Source: Nicotiana tabacum
Taxonomy: Eukaryota; Streptophyta; Magnoliopsida; Solanales; Solanaceae
DNA: 64,000 nucleotides
Assembly: GCF_000715075.1 (NCBI RefSeq)
Contig: NC_134082.1
Coordinates: 143,332,948 to 143,396,947 of the forward strand
Reading direction: 5' to 3'
Positions 32,310-44,974 of the stretch are shown here, in pieces. Position numbers and translations under genes: made by a program. Each line of letters opens with the position of its first letter. Within the stretch, counting starts at the first letter, position 1. Below the pieces are notes generated by a model. The model did not search any database and was not told the origin of the DNA. It saw only the letters and a list, made by a program, of their open reading frames with translations.

Positions 32310-35175
32310 TGTAGCGACCCGACCGGTTATTTCATGAGTACCGCTTCGTTTTCCCCATTTATGCTTCTTTATGTGTTGTTCATCTTCATTTCATCATATT
32401 ACGTTGGTTGGTTTGGGTTCAGAGTGGTTTTGTAGAGAAATGAGACACTTAGTCTCTTATTGGGAAGTTTTAGTTGGAAAAGTTAATCGAAAATTGACTT
32501 GTGAGTAAACGATCTTGGAACTTGGTTTTTATGGCTCAGATAGCTTTGTGAGGTGATTTGGGACTTAGGAACATGATCATAATGTATTTTGGAGGTCCGT
32601 AGTAGATTTAGGCTTGAATTGGCGAAATTGAAATTTTGGCATTTTCCGGCTGGTAGTGGAAATTTTGATATCGGGGTCGGAATGGAATTCTGAAAATTGG
32701 AGTAGGACCTTTGTGTCATTTTTGACGTGTGTGCAAATTTTCAGGTCATTCGAATGAGGTTTGTTAGGTTTTTGGGTCGATTGCGGAATTCAGAAGTTTT
32801 AGAATCCTTAGGCTTTAATCCAAGGATGATTTGGTGTTTCGATGTTGTTTTGAGTGTTCCAAAGGTTGGAATAAGTTTGAATAGTGATATGTGACTTGTT
32901 ATTATTTTTGGATGAGGTCCCGGGGGCCTCGGGATGATTTCGTATGGTTGTCGGAATGTTTGGAAATTGGAAAATGTAGCTGAAGTTGCTGGTTCTGTCA
33001 TAACCGCACATGCGGTTAGGGGACCGCAGGTGTGATGATCGCAGGAGCGAGGAAGCAACCACAGATGCGAGCACAAGTGAGACAGATAGGAGCCGCATGT
33101 GAGAAAGAAGGAACGCACTTGCGTGACCACATGTGGGGGTAGGGGTTGCTGATGCGGTTAAGGGGAATTAAGTGAAAACCGCAGAAGCGGTTGGATGGAG
33201 CACATAAGTGGTCCCAGGTGCGAAATTGCTGGGCAGAAGCTATATAAACCTCACTTCGTGAATTTTAGTCTTTTATCCACCATTTTTGGCCGAGTTGGAG
33301 CTTGGGGACTTCGATTTCAAGGAGGAAATAAAGTGTTTTCAGTAAGGTAAGCTACTTGGACCTTGTATCTTATGTTTGTAGCAATTATTCCATGGTATAA
33401 TCATGAAATTAATGGAGAAATTAGAGAAGGAATTGGGAGATTAGGGCTCGAATTTTGGAGAGCTTTGAGTGGTGATTTGAGGTTCGATTTTGATGTTCTT
33501 GGTATGTATAGACTCGTGGGAGGATAAGGATTCTAGTGATGTGATTTTTATCAAATTCTGAGACGTAGGCCCCGGGGTCGGGTTTGGCCAATTTTGGGAT
33601 TTTTGAGTTAATTTGGTTATTTTCGCTTGGGCTTTGTTCCTTTAGCATGTATTAATGATATGTACTAATTTTGGTTAGATTTGGGGCATTTGGAGGCCGA
33701 ATCGAGAGGCAAAGGCATCGTGGGCTACAATTTGGCTTGGCTTGAGGTAAGTAACTCTTCTAAACTTGATCCTGAGGGTTTGAAACCCCAAACTATGTGT
33801 TCTATGATTACTATTGAGGTGACGCAAATGCCAAGTGACGGGCGTGTGGGCGTGCACTGTGAGAATCGTGGCCTGGATCATTTCATGGCACTGCTTAGTG
33901 ACTCTTTCTTGTTGATATCCGTGGTGTAATTATGTGATTAAGTTAATGAGCTATAAATCATGCTAATTATCATGTTAAGGCGTCACGTCAATACCGTTGA
34001 GACCCGAAAGGTCGTTTCTTGTTATCATATCATTACCTTCATTGATATTCTATACTCAGTCCTATTCATACATATTATATCATGCCTCAGTCTCGATTAT
34101 TGTTATTTGACACATCATATCATTGTTCGGGCTTGTATCATGACATTTGGGGCCCGTGTGTGTGAGACTGGAGAGTGATGACTGAGTAAGGCCGAGAGCC
34201 TGATATTGAGAGACAGTATGGGATCGGGCTGCACACCGCAGCGAGATATTGATTATGCCTTCGTTGGCTTGTTATAGCGCTTGAGCTGAAAGGAGCCCCT
34301 TCGGAGTCTTTACACCCCCAGTGAGCGCAGTTGATGATTTTGAGGGATGGATCTTCCCTGGATATGGATATTGTTTGAAGAATTTATACCTGGAGATGGA
34401 TTTTCTCCATAGGTATGGAATGGTCTTCCTCGGTACTGGATGACTGCGGTCAGTGACATATACATATATTCCGGGATGGATCTTCCCTGGGCGGAATGGC
34501 CATATATAGTACCGAGTGGTTGAGCACTTGTGAGTGGAGGTACACAGAACATTGATCATGCTAGCTGTGCTTTGGTACATAGAGATTTCCTGAGTTTTAT
34601 ACTCCATACTGTTCAGACTGCATTTATTTACTGTTGAGGTTTTACTTGAAATGCAAGCATGTCTACTTTCTGTACAATTTAATTGTATTACCTGTTGAGG
34701 TTTGGTTCATCACTATATGTCAGTCCATAGTTTGGACTTGTTACTTACTGAGTTGGTGTACTCACGTTACCCCCTGCACCTTGTGTGCAGATCCAGGTAT
34801 CTCAAGGCACGGTAGCGGATGTTGACTATTCCGGTCGCAGACTTCATAGAGATAGAGAGGTAGATGCTTGGCGATTCATAGTTCTGCTCTTCTCCTTCTC
34901 TATCTTCCTATTAGTACTTTGTTGCTACCTTCAGACTATTTGGTCTTGTCTTACTTCAGAACCATTGTAGCATGGCTCATGACTTAGTGACACCCGAGGA
35001 CGGGCTTGTATTTGTTCCGCTTTGTTGATTTTAACTTATATCTTTATCGGATTTCAGTTGAAAAAATGGTTTTACGTAAGTTTTTAAATGAAATGTGGAT
35101 TAAATTGGAAATGTGTCGGCTGGCCTAGTTTCACGATAGGCGCCATCAAGACCGGGTCGGGTTGGGGTCGTGACA
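32310..35175 (+). mobile_element. Solo LTR of a Tekay-like element inserted in Athila RT (2866 bp)
   Basis: It starts TGTAGCGACC at 32310 and ends GGTCGTGACA at 35175, with CATAC duplicated at 32305-32309 and 35176-35180. The sequence is homologous along much of its length to the LTRs at 37045, 50615 and 57601 (for example GAGACACTTAGTCTCTT). A TATA box (TATATAAACC, 33241) follows a block of short inverted words (33000-33235). No internal region is present. Confidence 0.92.
33241..33248 (+). promoter_or_regulatory. TATA box of the solo LTR
   Basis: GGGCAGAAGCTATATAAACC resembles the sequence before the TATA box of the LTR at 50615 (GGCAGAATATATAAATAG), so it marks the promoter of this LTR family. 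Confidence 0.7.
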
Positions 35176-35715
35176 CATACCTCCTTTCTTTGGTACTACC
35201 TGAACTGGACTTGCCCAAAGGCTATCTGAAATTGGGTAAATAATACCTGCCGCTAGAAGCTTGACAATCTCCTTTTTCACCACTTCCTACATCACATAAT
35301 TCAATCTCCTTTGGGGTTGGATTATTGGCTTGTGGCTATCCTCCATGAGGATTCTATGCATACAAATTGCCGAACTAATCCCTTTGATATTCTCTACAGT
35401 CCACCCTAAATCTTCGTTGTGTGCTTTTAAAACTTGAATAAGTCTTTTTTCTTGTTCTGCAGTCAAAGAAGATGAAATGATTATAGGAAATATTTCTCGC
35501 TCAAGATAAACATATTTTAAATGAGAAGGAAGAACTTTGAGTTTAATTTTTGGTTCTGACATCTCCTTATCCTCAGAATCTTTTTCCAGTATTTCAGCTT
35601 CTCTCCTAATTGTGGGATCATCATCTTGTACGGTGCCTAATTTGGTCAAATATCTTTTTATCGAGTCTGAAATTAATTGATCATCTTTGAATTCATCTGC
35701 AAGATCACTAATCAT
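35176..35715 (-). pseudogene. Athila-like pol: protease-RT linker and start of RT
   Basis: The - strand frame 35715-35287 reads a linker with LPSHLKYVYLE and a segment ending in HRILMEDSHKPIIQPQRRLN, the usual entry to RT. A TAG interrupts at about 35286-35288, after which VKKEIVKLLAAGIIYPISDS and VVPKKGGM continue to the insertion point at 35180. The other part of RT is at 32309 and below. Confidence 0.8.
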
Positions 35716-35727
35716 ATCAATAGAAAA

Positions 35728-36189
35728 TCATGAAGATGATACCTCATCTCCTGAAAATCTTAGTATCTTTTGCATATAAAAAATAACTCTTTCTTCATCA
35801 ACTCTCAAAATTAGTTGCCCTTGATGAACATCTATGATTGCTTTTTCTGTAGCAAGAAATGGTCTACCCAAAATTATTGGTTCATCAGGACATTCTTTCA
35901 TTTCAAGCACTATAAAATCTACAGGGAACACAAACTTATCTACTTTTACAAGAACATTTTCAATTATTCCCTTAGGTTTCTTAGTACTTTGATTTGCAAA
36001 TTGAAGAGAAACACCTATGTCCTTCATTTCACCAAGATCCAATTTTCTAAAGATAGAAAATGACATCAAATTTATTGAAGCTCCAGAATCGCAAAGTGCT
36101 TTTTCAAAATATACACCCCAAAGTGCATGGAATGGTAAAACTACCAGGATCACCAAGTTTTTGTGGTAGCTTATTTTGAAGTATAACAC
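35728..36189 (-). pseudogene. Athila-like aspartic protease
   Basis: The - strand ORF carries LCDSGASINLMS, the catalytic D-S-G motif of retropepsins, then PDEPIILGRPFLATEKAIID, the flap-distal ILGRPFL motif. The Asp is intact, but the flanking frames are broken. Confidence 0.8.
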
Positions 36190-37044
36190 TGTATTTTTCA
36201 GTAAGCATTACCACATAAACTTCTTCCAATTTCCTTTTACTTGACAAAATTTCTTTTAGAAATTTAGCATATGAAGGCATTTGCAACAAAGCATTAGTAA
36301 AAGGAATATTAATATGAATCTATTTTAAGATTTCCAAATTTTTTACAAATTGACCATCAAGCTTTTCTCGTTTCATTTTTTGTGGAAAAGGAATTGTCAC
36401 AGGTGGGGCAACCATTTTTTCAAAAAAAATTTCTTCCTTATTCTTCATTTCTTTCTCCTTTGATGATTTAGATGGTTTTTCAATATTCTTACCCTTGTCT
36501 ACCTGTTGTTCTATCTAGTTCTTTTCTTGTTTGCCTGTATAAGGTTCATCAAGTAATGGCTTTAAGGTTCTCCTTTGGATTTTTCTCTGTATTGCTTGGT
36601 AAGGGACCCTGGATCGTTTCTGACACAAGAGCTACCAATAGGTTTAACTGAACTTCAAGATTTTTGAGGGATGAATTTTAGCTTTCCATCTTTTCATCAG
36701 TGACCTTGATATACTTGTATAAAAGGTCATCAAGACTTTAATGAGCTTGTTGGGGCCTCTGCTGGTATGACCCTGCTTGTTGATATGGTCTGTAACTCGG
36801 TTGCCCACGATTTTGACTCTGGTATCCCGGTGGACCCCGTACCTGTTGTTTCTAGAAGCTTTGAGAGTTTTCTGCACCATTTGGGTTACTCCACTGAAAT
36901 CCTGGCTGCTTCTGTGCCATTGGACTCCCAAACGATATGTCTTATAATCGATGACATTAACCTATTCATCCGTTTGATTGGTTGCTTGACATTCATTCTT
37001 CTGGTGGTTTCTTCCGCACATGTCACAAGCCTCAGATTGGTTTG
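36190..37044 (-). pseudogene. Athila-like gag C-terminal part
   Basis: Low-complexity Gln/Pro/Asn/Tyr-rich pieces are readable in shifted frames (36931-36644). A Cys-containing CDMCGRNH motif lies next to 37020, which is probably the damaged zinc-knuckle region. It is cut at 37044 by the Tekay-like element; the rest of gag begins at 47817. Confidence 0.6.
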
Positions 37045-39942
37045 TGTCACAATCCTAAACCCGGACCCGGTCATGATGGCGCCTCTCGTGAAGATAAGGC
37101 CAACCGACACGTTCCCAATTCATTTTTAAGCAATTAAATAAAAAAATAAGTCTTAATCATAATCATAAATCCCAAAATAAGGTAAATAATACAGTTTGCA
37201 GAAAAAGGACATCGCCCGACATCGGGGTGTCACTAGTCATGAGCATCTATAATAATACTACAAGTCTAAATGAGTCTACTACACTATTACATAACTTAAA
37301 TAGAAGGAAATAAGATAGAGGGAGAAGCGCTGGGATGCGAATCGCCGGGTAGCTACCTAATGAATCTCCGGAATCTGCTGGACAACTCTCAACCCTCGCA
37401 AGTAGGACCTGATGCGCCTGAATCTGCACACGGGGTGCAGAGAGTAAAGTGAGTACTCCAACTCAGTGAGTAATAATAATAAATGCAAATTGAGTAATAA
37501 GAAACCGCGCAAAGGCACGTCAACAGGATATAAAGAAGCAGTAAAAGCCAGTAAAAACAATGAAGCAATAAAAATATGTGAAATCACTTTAACTCAGTTT
37601 AAACTTCTTAAAAATGTCTTTTTAACAAATAAGCAAGTAAGTGACCGACAACTAGGAAAGATAAACACATAAAGAACCGCCCCTCAGCACAATATAAACA
37701 AAAATCCGCTCCTCAGGCAATATCATAAACAACACTAGACCCCCGGGCTATATCTCACATCACAATGGGTACCCACGCTCACTGGGGGTATACAGACTCC
37801 TAGAGGGGCCCCTTACGGCCCAAACACAATATCAAGCCATATTGTGGCATAATCACATAGGCTCTTGGCCTCATATCAACAAGCCACCTCGTGGCGTACA
37901 AATCTCAAGCCCTCGTCCTCATAATCATAACTAGTGTTTCCTCCCAACATAGGCCCTCGGCCTTACTCAGTCAAAATCTCACAAGCCACCCATGCAACAG
38001 TAAAACATGATGCTCAGCCCAAAATATCATTTAAAATATCATTTTAAGTGTTAAAGTAGAGTAAACATGGTAGAGTTATGAAAAAAGTAGAATATAGCAT
38101 GACTGAGTACAAGTATAAAGTCAAAACAGTAAGGAAATATCAGTAAAAATCCCCTAAGGGTCCAAATAGTTGAGGCGAGGCCCAAATATGGCATTTAGCC
38201 CAAAATATGATGATAGAAAATAGTTTTCAATCAAATACGTGGTAAAACAGTCATACGGGATGGACTAAGTCACAATCCCCAACGGTGCACGACCCCACAC
38301 TTGTCATCTAGCGTGTGTGTCAACTCAATATAGCTCAACGATGTGCAAATCCAGGATTTCGTACCCTCAGAACAACATTTACAATCATTACTCACCTCTA
38401 CTCGGTCCAAATCTCTAGCTCGCGATGCCTTTGCCCCTCAAATCGGCCTCCGAATGCTCCAAATCTAACCAAAATCAGTGTAAAACCATCAAAATATGCT
38501 AAGGGAACAAAGCCCACTCGAAAGAAATCAAATTACAACACAAATCCCGAAATTGGCCAAACCCGACCCTCGGGCTCACGTCTTGGATTTCGATAAAAAT
38601 TACATCAATAGACTCCTTATCACTCCCCGAGTTCATTCATACCAAAATCATCAAAATCCGACAACAAACGACCCCTCAAATCCCAAATTCTAGGCCTCCA
38701 ATTACAAACCCCAATTCTTCAATATTAGGGTTAAATTCCATGATTAATTAGGTAGAATTCACATTAGAATCGAGTATTAAGTCCATAAATCTTACCTCCA
38801 AGTGTTTCCCCTTGAATCCCTATTCAATCCTTTTGAAAAAGCTCCAAAAGCGCTCAAAAATGGTTGAAGTTAACTCCAAAATCGCAGAAAAGATGACTAT
38901 TTAAACATTCTGCCCAGGCCTCAATTCCTTCTTCACGAACGCGGTCAACGCCTCACGTTCGCAAAGCACAATCTAACTATGACCAAATTTCCTCTTACGC
39001 GAAGGCGTCTAGTCCCTCGCAAACGCGATGGTTCCTCTGCCCGACCTTCGCAAACGCGCTCCCCTTCTCGCGAACGCGATGAACAAATCAACCTCAAACC
39101 TAGCTGCCCAACTTCCTCTACGCGAACGTGGAGCTTCCCTCGCGAACGCGATGCACAACGAACCCAGCCCTTCGCGAACGCGAAGGCTAAAATCTCAGCC
39201 TCAACAGCTAACCCATCAGGAACGTGAGGGCTTACTCGCAAACATGAAGGTCATTTCTCTGCAACACTAAACAACAGTTTTCTGCACTTTTTCAAAGTAT
39301 GAAATGGTCCGATTGACCACCCAAAACTCACCCGAGGCCCCCGGGACCTCAACCAATTATGCCAAAATATCCCATAACATCATTCGAACTTGTTCCAACC
39401 TTCGGAACGCTCAAAACAACATCAAAACACCAAATTCGCATCTGATTCAAGCCTAAGAATTTCAAAATCTACTAAATTACGCTTTTGGTAAAAAACCCAA
39501 CCAAACCACATCCGGATGACTTGAAATTTTGCACACACATCCCAAATGGCACAACGAAACTACTGCAACTCCAGGATCTCCATTCTGACCCCTATATCAA
39601 AATCTCGCCTATCAACCGGAAAATGCCAAAAATCCAATTTCGCCAATTCAAGCCTAAATCTACTCCGGACCTCCAAAACACATTCCGATCACGCTCCTAA
39701 GTCCCAAATTACCTCCCGAAGCTATCCGAACCATCGAAACTCACATCCGAGCCCTCTAACATATAAGTCAACATCCGGTTGACTTTTCCAACTTAAGCTT
39801 CCTCAAAAGAGACTAAGTGTCTCAAACCTTCTCAAAACCTTTTCGAACCCGATTACATATAGAACCGATAAACAAAGTAATAAGAAGCAAAAATGAGGGA
39901 AACAGAGCGGTAAATCATGAGACGACTGGCCGGGTCGTCACA
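37045..39942 (-). repeat. 3' LTR of the nested Tekay-like element
   Basis: It begins TGTCACAATCC and ends GGTCGTCACA, 2898 bp. TATA-like TATTTAAA (about 38899-38906) is preceded in element sense by a block of CGCGAACGCG words (38935-39240). The first 80 or so bases (37045-37130) are absent from the other LTR. Confidence 0.88.
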
Positions 39943-40110
39943 TCCTCCCTATCTTAAACAAACGTTTGTCCTCTAACGAGTCAAGAAACATACCTAAACC
40001 TCAAACAGGTGAGGATATCTGCTCCGCATCTCCCGCTCTGTCTCCCAGGTAGCCTCCTCTACGGGCCGACCTCTCCACTGCACTTTCACTGAAGCTATAT
40101 CCTTTGTTCT

Positions 40111-41430
40111 CTACTTTCGAACCTGGCGCTCTAAAATAGCTGCTGGATCCACATCATAAGTCAAATCACCATCCAACTGAACAGTGTTGAAATACAGAAC
40201 ATGAGACGGGTCCCCAATATACTTCCGAAGCATAGAAGCATGAAATACCGGATGCACACTCGACAAGATAGGTGTCAAAGCAAGCTCATAAGCCACTTCC
40301 CCAATCCTTCGAAGCACCTCAAAAGGCCCAACGAACCAATGACTCAATTTACCCTTCTTCCCAAACCTCATAACACCCTTCATGGGTGAAACCTTCAACA
40401 AAACCTTCTCACCAACCATGTAGGACACATCCCGAACCTTCCTATCAGCATAACTCTTTTGCCTCGACTGCGCTATACGAAGCCTCTCCTGAATTACCTT
40501 CACCTTTTATAAAGCATCCTACACCAAGTCTGTCCCCAATAGCCTAGCCTCACCCGGCTCAAACCAACCAACTAGAGATCTACACCGCCTCTCATACAAA
40601 GCCTCATATGGAGCCATCTGAATACTCGACTAGTAGCTGTTGTTATATGCAGACTCTGCAAGCAGTAGAAACTGATCCCATGAACCTCCAAAATCAATGA
40701 CACAAGTACGCAACATGTCCTCCAATATCTGAATAGTGCGCTAGGACTGCCCGTCCGTATGAGGGTGAAAAGTCGTGCTCAACTTAACCCGAGTACCCAA
40801 CTCTCGCTGCACCGACCTCCAAAACTGTGAAGTGAACTGAGTGCCCCTATCTGAAATGATGAAAACTGGGACACCATGCAAATGAACAATCTCTTGGATA
40901 TAGATCTCTGCCAACTGCTCTGAAGAATAGGTAGTACACACAGGAATGAAGTGCACAGACTTGGTCAGCCGATCCACAATCACCCAAATAGCATCAAACT
41001 TCCGCAAAGTCCATGAGAGCCCAACTACAAAGTCCATTGTGATCCACTCCCACTTCCACTCTGGAATATCCATCCGCTGAAGCAAGCCACCCGATCTCTG
41101 ATGCTCATATTTCACCTACTGACAATTGAGACACCGAGCCACAAATCCCACAATGTCTTTCTTCATTCTTCTCCACCAATAATGCTGTCTCAGATCCTGA
41201 TACATCTTCACGGCACCCGGATGAATGGAATACCGCGAGCTATGGGCCTCTTCTAGAATCACCTCCCGAAGCCTATCTACATTGGGAACACATATCCGGC
41301 CCTGTGTCCTCAACACCCCATCATCACCAATGGTCACATCTCTAGCATCATCGTGCTGAACTTTGTCCTTAAGGACAAGCAAATGAGGATCATCATACTG
41401 GAGTTCTCTGATGCGATCATATAGGGAAGA
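40111..41430 (-). pseudogene. Tekay-like integrase with chromodomain-like C-terminus
   Basis: The His-Cys zinc segment (41382-41116) contains HSSRYSIHPGAVKMY and CLNCQ. The core (41115-40741) contains the first catalytic Asp (ITMDFVVGL) and the second (ISDRGTQF). The third, Glu in GQSE, is replaced by TAG at 40741-40743. The C-terminal part (40503-40111) holds KVSPMKGVMRFGKKGKLSHW. Other stops: TAG 40519-40521, TAA 40507-40509, TAG 41116-41118, TAG 41431-41433. Continuing to the polypurine tract, the chromodomain-like end is clearer in the second copy (61104-61670). It cannot integrate. Confidence 0.85.
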
Positions 41431-42969
41431 CTAAGAAATCACACAAGCCAATACTCGATTGGGCTCCGAAATATCTAACCTCACGAACCGATTGGCCAAG
41501 GCCTGAATATCAACCACAAGTGGTATCTCCCCAACTAGAATATATGACAAACTCCCCATACTTACCGCCTTTCGGCTCAAAGCATCGGCCACCACACTGG
41601 CCTTCCTAGGGTGGTACAGTATAGTGATATCATAATCCTTTAGCAACTCCAACCATCTCCGCTACCCTAAATTGAGATCCTTCTGTTTGAACAAGTGTTG
41701 GAGGCTACGATGATCAGTAAATACCTCAGAAGACACACCATACAAGTAATGCCTCCAAATCTTCAGCGCGTGAACAATGACAACCAACTCCAAATCATGA
41801 ACGAGGTAGTTCTTCTCATAGGGCTTCAACTGACGAGAAGCATAAACAATAACTTTACCCTCCTGCATCAATACACAACCAATACCAACTCTTGAAGTAT
41901 CACAAATCACGGTATATGAACCTGAAGCTGATGGAAAAACTAACACTAGAGCCGTGATCAAGGTTGTCTTAATCTTCTGAAAGCTCTCCTCATACTCATC
42001 TGACCATACAAATGAAGAACCTTTCTTGGTCAACTTGGTCAAGGGCGATGTGATAGATGAGAATTCCTGAATAAATCGGTGATAATAACCCATCAAACCA
42101 AGAAAGCTGCAAATCTCTGTGGTTGAGGACGGTCTGAGCCAACTCTGAACCACCTCTATCTTCTTTGGATCAACCTGAATACCCTCGCTGGACACCACGT
42201 GCCCCAAGAAAGCCACTAAAATGAGCCAAAACTCACACTTGGAGAATTTTGCATAAAGCTTCTCCTCCCTCAATCTCTGCAACACAACTCTCAAATGCTC
42301 TGCGTGCTCCTCTTCAATACGCGAATACACCAGAATATCATCAATGAAGACTATGACAAACGAGTCGAGATAAGGCCGGAACATGCTGTTTATCAAATGA
42401 ATGAACGCTACTGGGGCATTGGTCAGCCCAAAAGACATCACCAAGAACTCATAATGATCATATCGGGTCCTGAAAGCTGTCTTAAAAATATTCGAGTCCC
42501 TAATCTTCAACTAGTGATAACCTGAACGAAGATCAATCTTGGAGAACGCTCTCGCTCCCTGAAGCTGGTCGAATAAATCATCAATGTGAGGCAAAGGATA
42601 CTTGTTCTTAACTGTTACTTTGTTCAACTGCTTATAATCAATGCACATCCTCATAGTGCCATCCTTCTTCTTCATAAATAGAACTGGCGCACCCCAAGGT
42701 GACACACTAGGCCGAATGAACCCCTTATCAAGGAGTTCCTGAAGCTGCTCCTTTAACTCTTTCAACTCCACTAGTGCCATATGATACGACAGAATAGAGA
42801 TGGACTGAGTGCTCGGCACCAGGTCAATACCAAAATCAATATCCCTGTCCGGTGGCATGCCCGATAGGTCTACAGGAAATACATCGGGAAACTCCCTCAC
42901 AACTGGAACATAATCAATACTGGGAGTTCTGCACCGACATCCCTCACAAAGGCTAGATACGAAAGACAA
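41431..42969 (-). pseudogene. Tekay-like reverse transcriptase and RNase H
   Basis: RT motifs are [40 protein letters not shown] and FIDDILVYS, with the metal-binding Asp pair intact. RNase H motifs include [20 protein letters not shown] and [15 protein letters not shown] at 42511-42513 follows GYH, and another at 41662-41664 follows the RNase H segment. Both stops are also in the second copy (63678, 62829). Domain order is normal. Confidence 0.88.
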
Positions 42970-43300
42970 TCCTTCCCAACCATACGCTGGGCCTTCAAGA
43001 ATGAGATTACCTTACTGGAAACATAATCAGTCAAACCTCGCCACTCAATCCGTGGCACACCCGGTATAGCCAATGTCACTATCTTAGCATGAACAAGCAT
43101 TGGGTCTAGATACATGAACAAGTGAAACAAAAGACTTACGGGGCGTATCCAAATAACAAGCAAAGTATGATGACACATAAGAAAAGGTGGAATCAGAATC
43201 AAATAATACAAAGGCATCTCTATGGTAGATTGAAACAATACCTGTAATAACAACATTGGGTCTAGCTGGAAGTGTATTGAAACAGGCCTGACCGCCACCT
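42970..43300 (-). pseudogene. Tekay-like protease remnant with internal deletion
   Basis: The frame reads an active-site-like FDSDSTFSYVSS and then jumps to a segment equivalent to HAKIVTLAIPGVPRIEWRG. Compared with the + strand element at 55050-55450, roughly 150-180 bp between them are missing. The protease could not be functional. Confidence 0.65.
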
Positions 43301-44774
43301 GATCGACCTCGCCCTCTAGGGCGACCCTAGATGACTAACCTCCACCCCTAGTTGGGTGGGTTGGCGGTAATGAAGTAACTGGTGCTGAAGCCGATGGCTG
43401 GCTCTTCTACTGAGATGAACTTGCAAGACGACGAGGACACTGCCTCCACATATGACCCATCTTTCCATACTCATAACAACTCCCAGGTGCTGGAGACAGG
43501 GATTGAAGGGAACCCCTAGCACCGGAATGACTAGCCAATGCCCCTGGCATAGAAGAGCCCAAAGTGGATGGAGCACGAGACAAACTCTAAGCTAGAAGGG
43601 TAAGTGATGATTGGACCTGATGAGAACCATGAGAACCATGACCCGATGATGCCCCACGATAACCTGGGTGAGCTGGCTTAGCATGTCTAAATGGACGGCC
43701 TCTACCTTGCTAAAACTGACCTCTCGAAGGAGCTCTACTATAACTACCAGATCCTCGAGGCCTCTTGGCCTCCCTCTCCTCTCGCTCCTGGCGACGAACT
43801 GACTCAATCTCCCGAGCAATGTCTACAACTCCTCGAAAGTAGCACCAGTCACCCTCTCTCTGGTCATGAGAATTCGAAGCTGATAAGTGAGGCCATCAAC
43901 AAACCTCCTAATACTCTCTTTATCTATCGAAACCAACCAAATCGCATGACGAGATAACTCAGAGAACCTCATCTCATACCGCGTCACAGTCAACTCTCCC
44001 TGACGTAACCACTCGAACTGCCTATGTAGCTCCTCTCTGTGAGACTACGGCACATACTTCTCCAAAAAGAGAATGGAGAACTGCTGCCAGGTAAGGGGTG
44101 CTGCACCAATAGGCCTATACCTCTCAAAAGCCTCCCACCAAGTGAAGGCAGCTCCAGAAAACTGATAAGTAGTGAAAGTGACCCCACTGGTCTCTAGAAT
44201 ACCCATTGTACGAAGCATCCTCTGACATTTATCAAAGAAACCCTGGGCATCCTCGCCCTCTGCATTACTAAAAGTCGGAGGCTGAAGTCTACCAAACCTC
44301 TCCAACCTATGTTGTTTGTCCTCTGGCATGGCAGGAACTAAATAGTCTTGAGCAGTTGCTACTGGCTGGGCTAGATGTGCCCCCAGTATTTGAAGACCCT
44401 GCACGACCTGCTCAAGTGTGCGAGCGGCAGGAGTCTGAGTGCCTTCCTCGGCCTGAGAAGTGGCTGCGGCTGTAGTAACTGAGACTGCCTGAGCTAGGCC
44501 AGTGCAAACTGATAGAATCTAAGCCAAGGCCTCCTGAAGACCCGAAATCATGATAGGCACAGCTGGTGCCTGAGCTGGTGCTGCTAATGCATCCACAACT
44601 AGGACCTGATCCTGAACTAGGGTGGCTGGTAGATCTGCATGTTCTCCCTTAGCTGCTGTGCGAGCCACACCCCTACGCCTATTACGACCACGACCGCGTC
44701 CTCGGCCTCTAGTGGCCACAACTAGTGGCACTGGTGGTCGTCCATCCTGAGTGGTAGCATGTGTCCTCACCATC
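43300..44774 (-). pseudogene. Tekay-like gag (broken)
   Basis: It starts with an ATG at 44774 (MVRTHATTQDGRPP) followed by a basic RGRGRGRNRRRG stretch. The capsid-like core (44404-44045) contains RLERFGRLQPPTFSNAEGED and WWEAFERYRP. Frames shift after 44045, and a Ser/Pro-rich tail runs to about 43300. Gag packages the RNA; this copy is disrupted by several stops. Confidence 0.8.
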
Positions 44775-44958
44775 TGTGAGAGAGTAGAATAACAGAAGTT
44801 TAGTACTTGGATCAACAAATTCGTGTGACAAGAATTTCAAGAATATGAAGTTTTTCCTAAAGGTTTTGCAGCCTCTCGAGGATAAATATAGACGTCTCTG
44901 TATCAATCCGCGAGACTCTGCTAAACCTGCTCATGACTCGTGAGACCTATGTAACCTA

Positions 44959-44971
44959 GGATCTGATACCA
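44959..44971 (-). other. Primer-binding site (tRNA-iMet) of the nested Tekay-like element
   Basis: On the - strand this reads TGGTATCAGATCC, which matches the 3' end of initiator tRNA-Met, three bases (AGT) after the LTR end. The same spacing occurs in the + strand element at 53348-53362. Confidence 0.9.
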
Positions 44972-44974
44972 ACT

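Noticed and set aside
33681..34970. Several ORFs inside the solo LTR
   Set aside because: They lie within the non-coding LTR and are not conserved in the other LTR copies.
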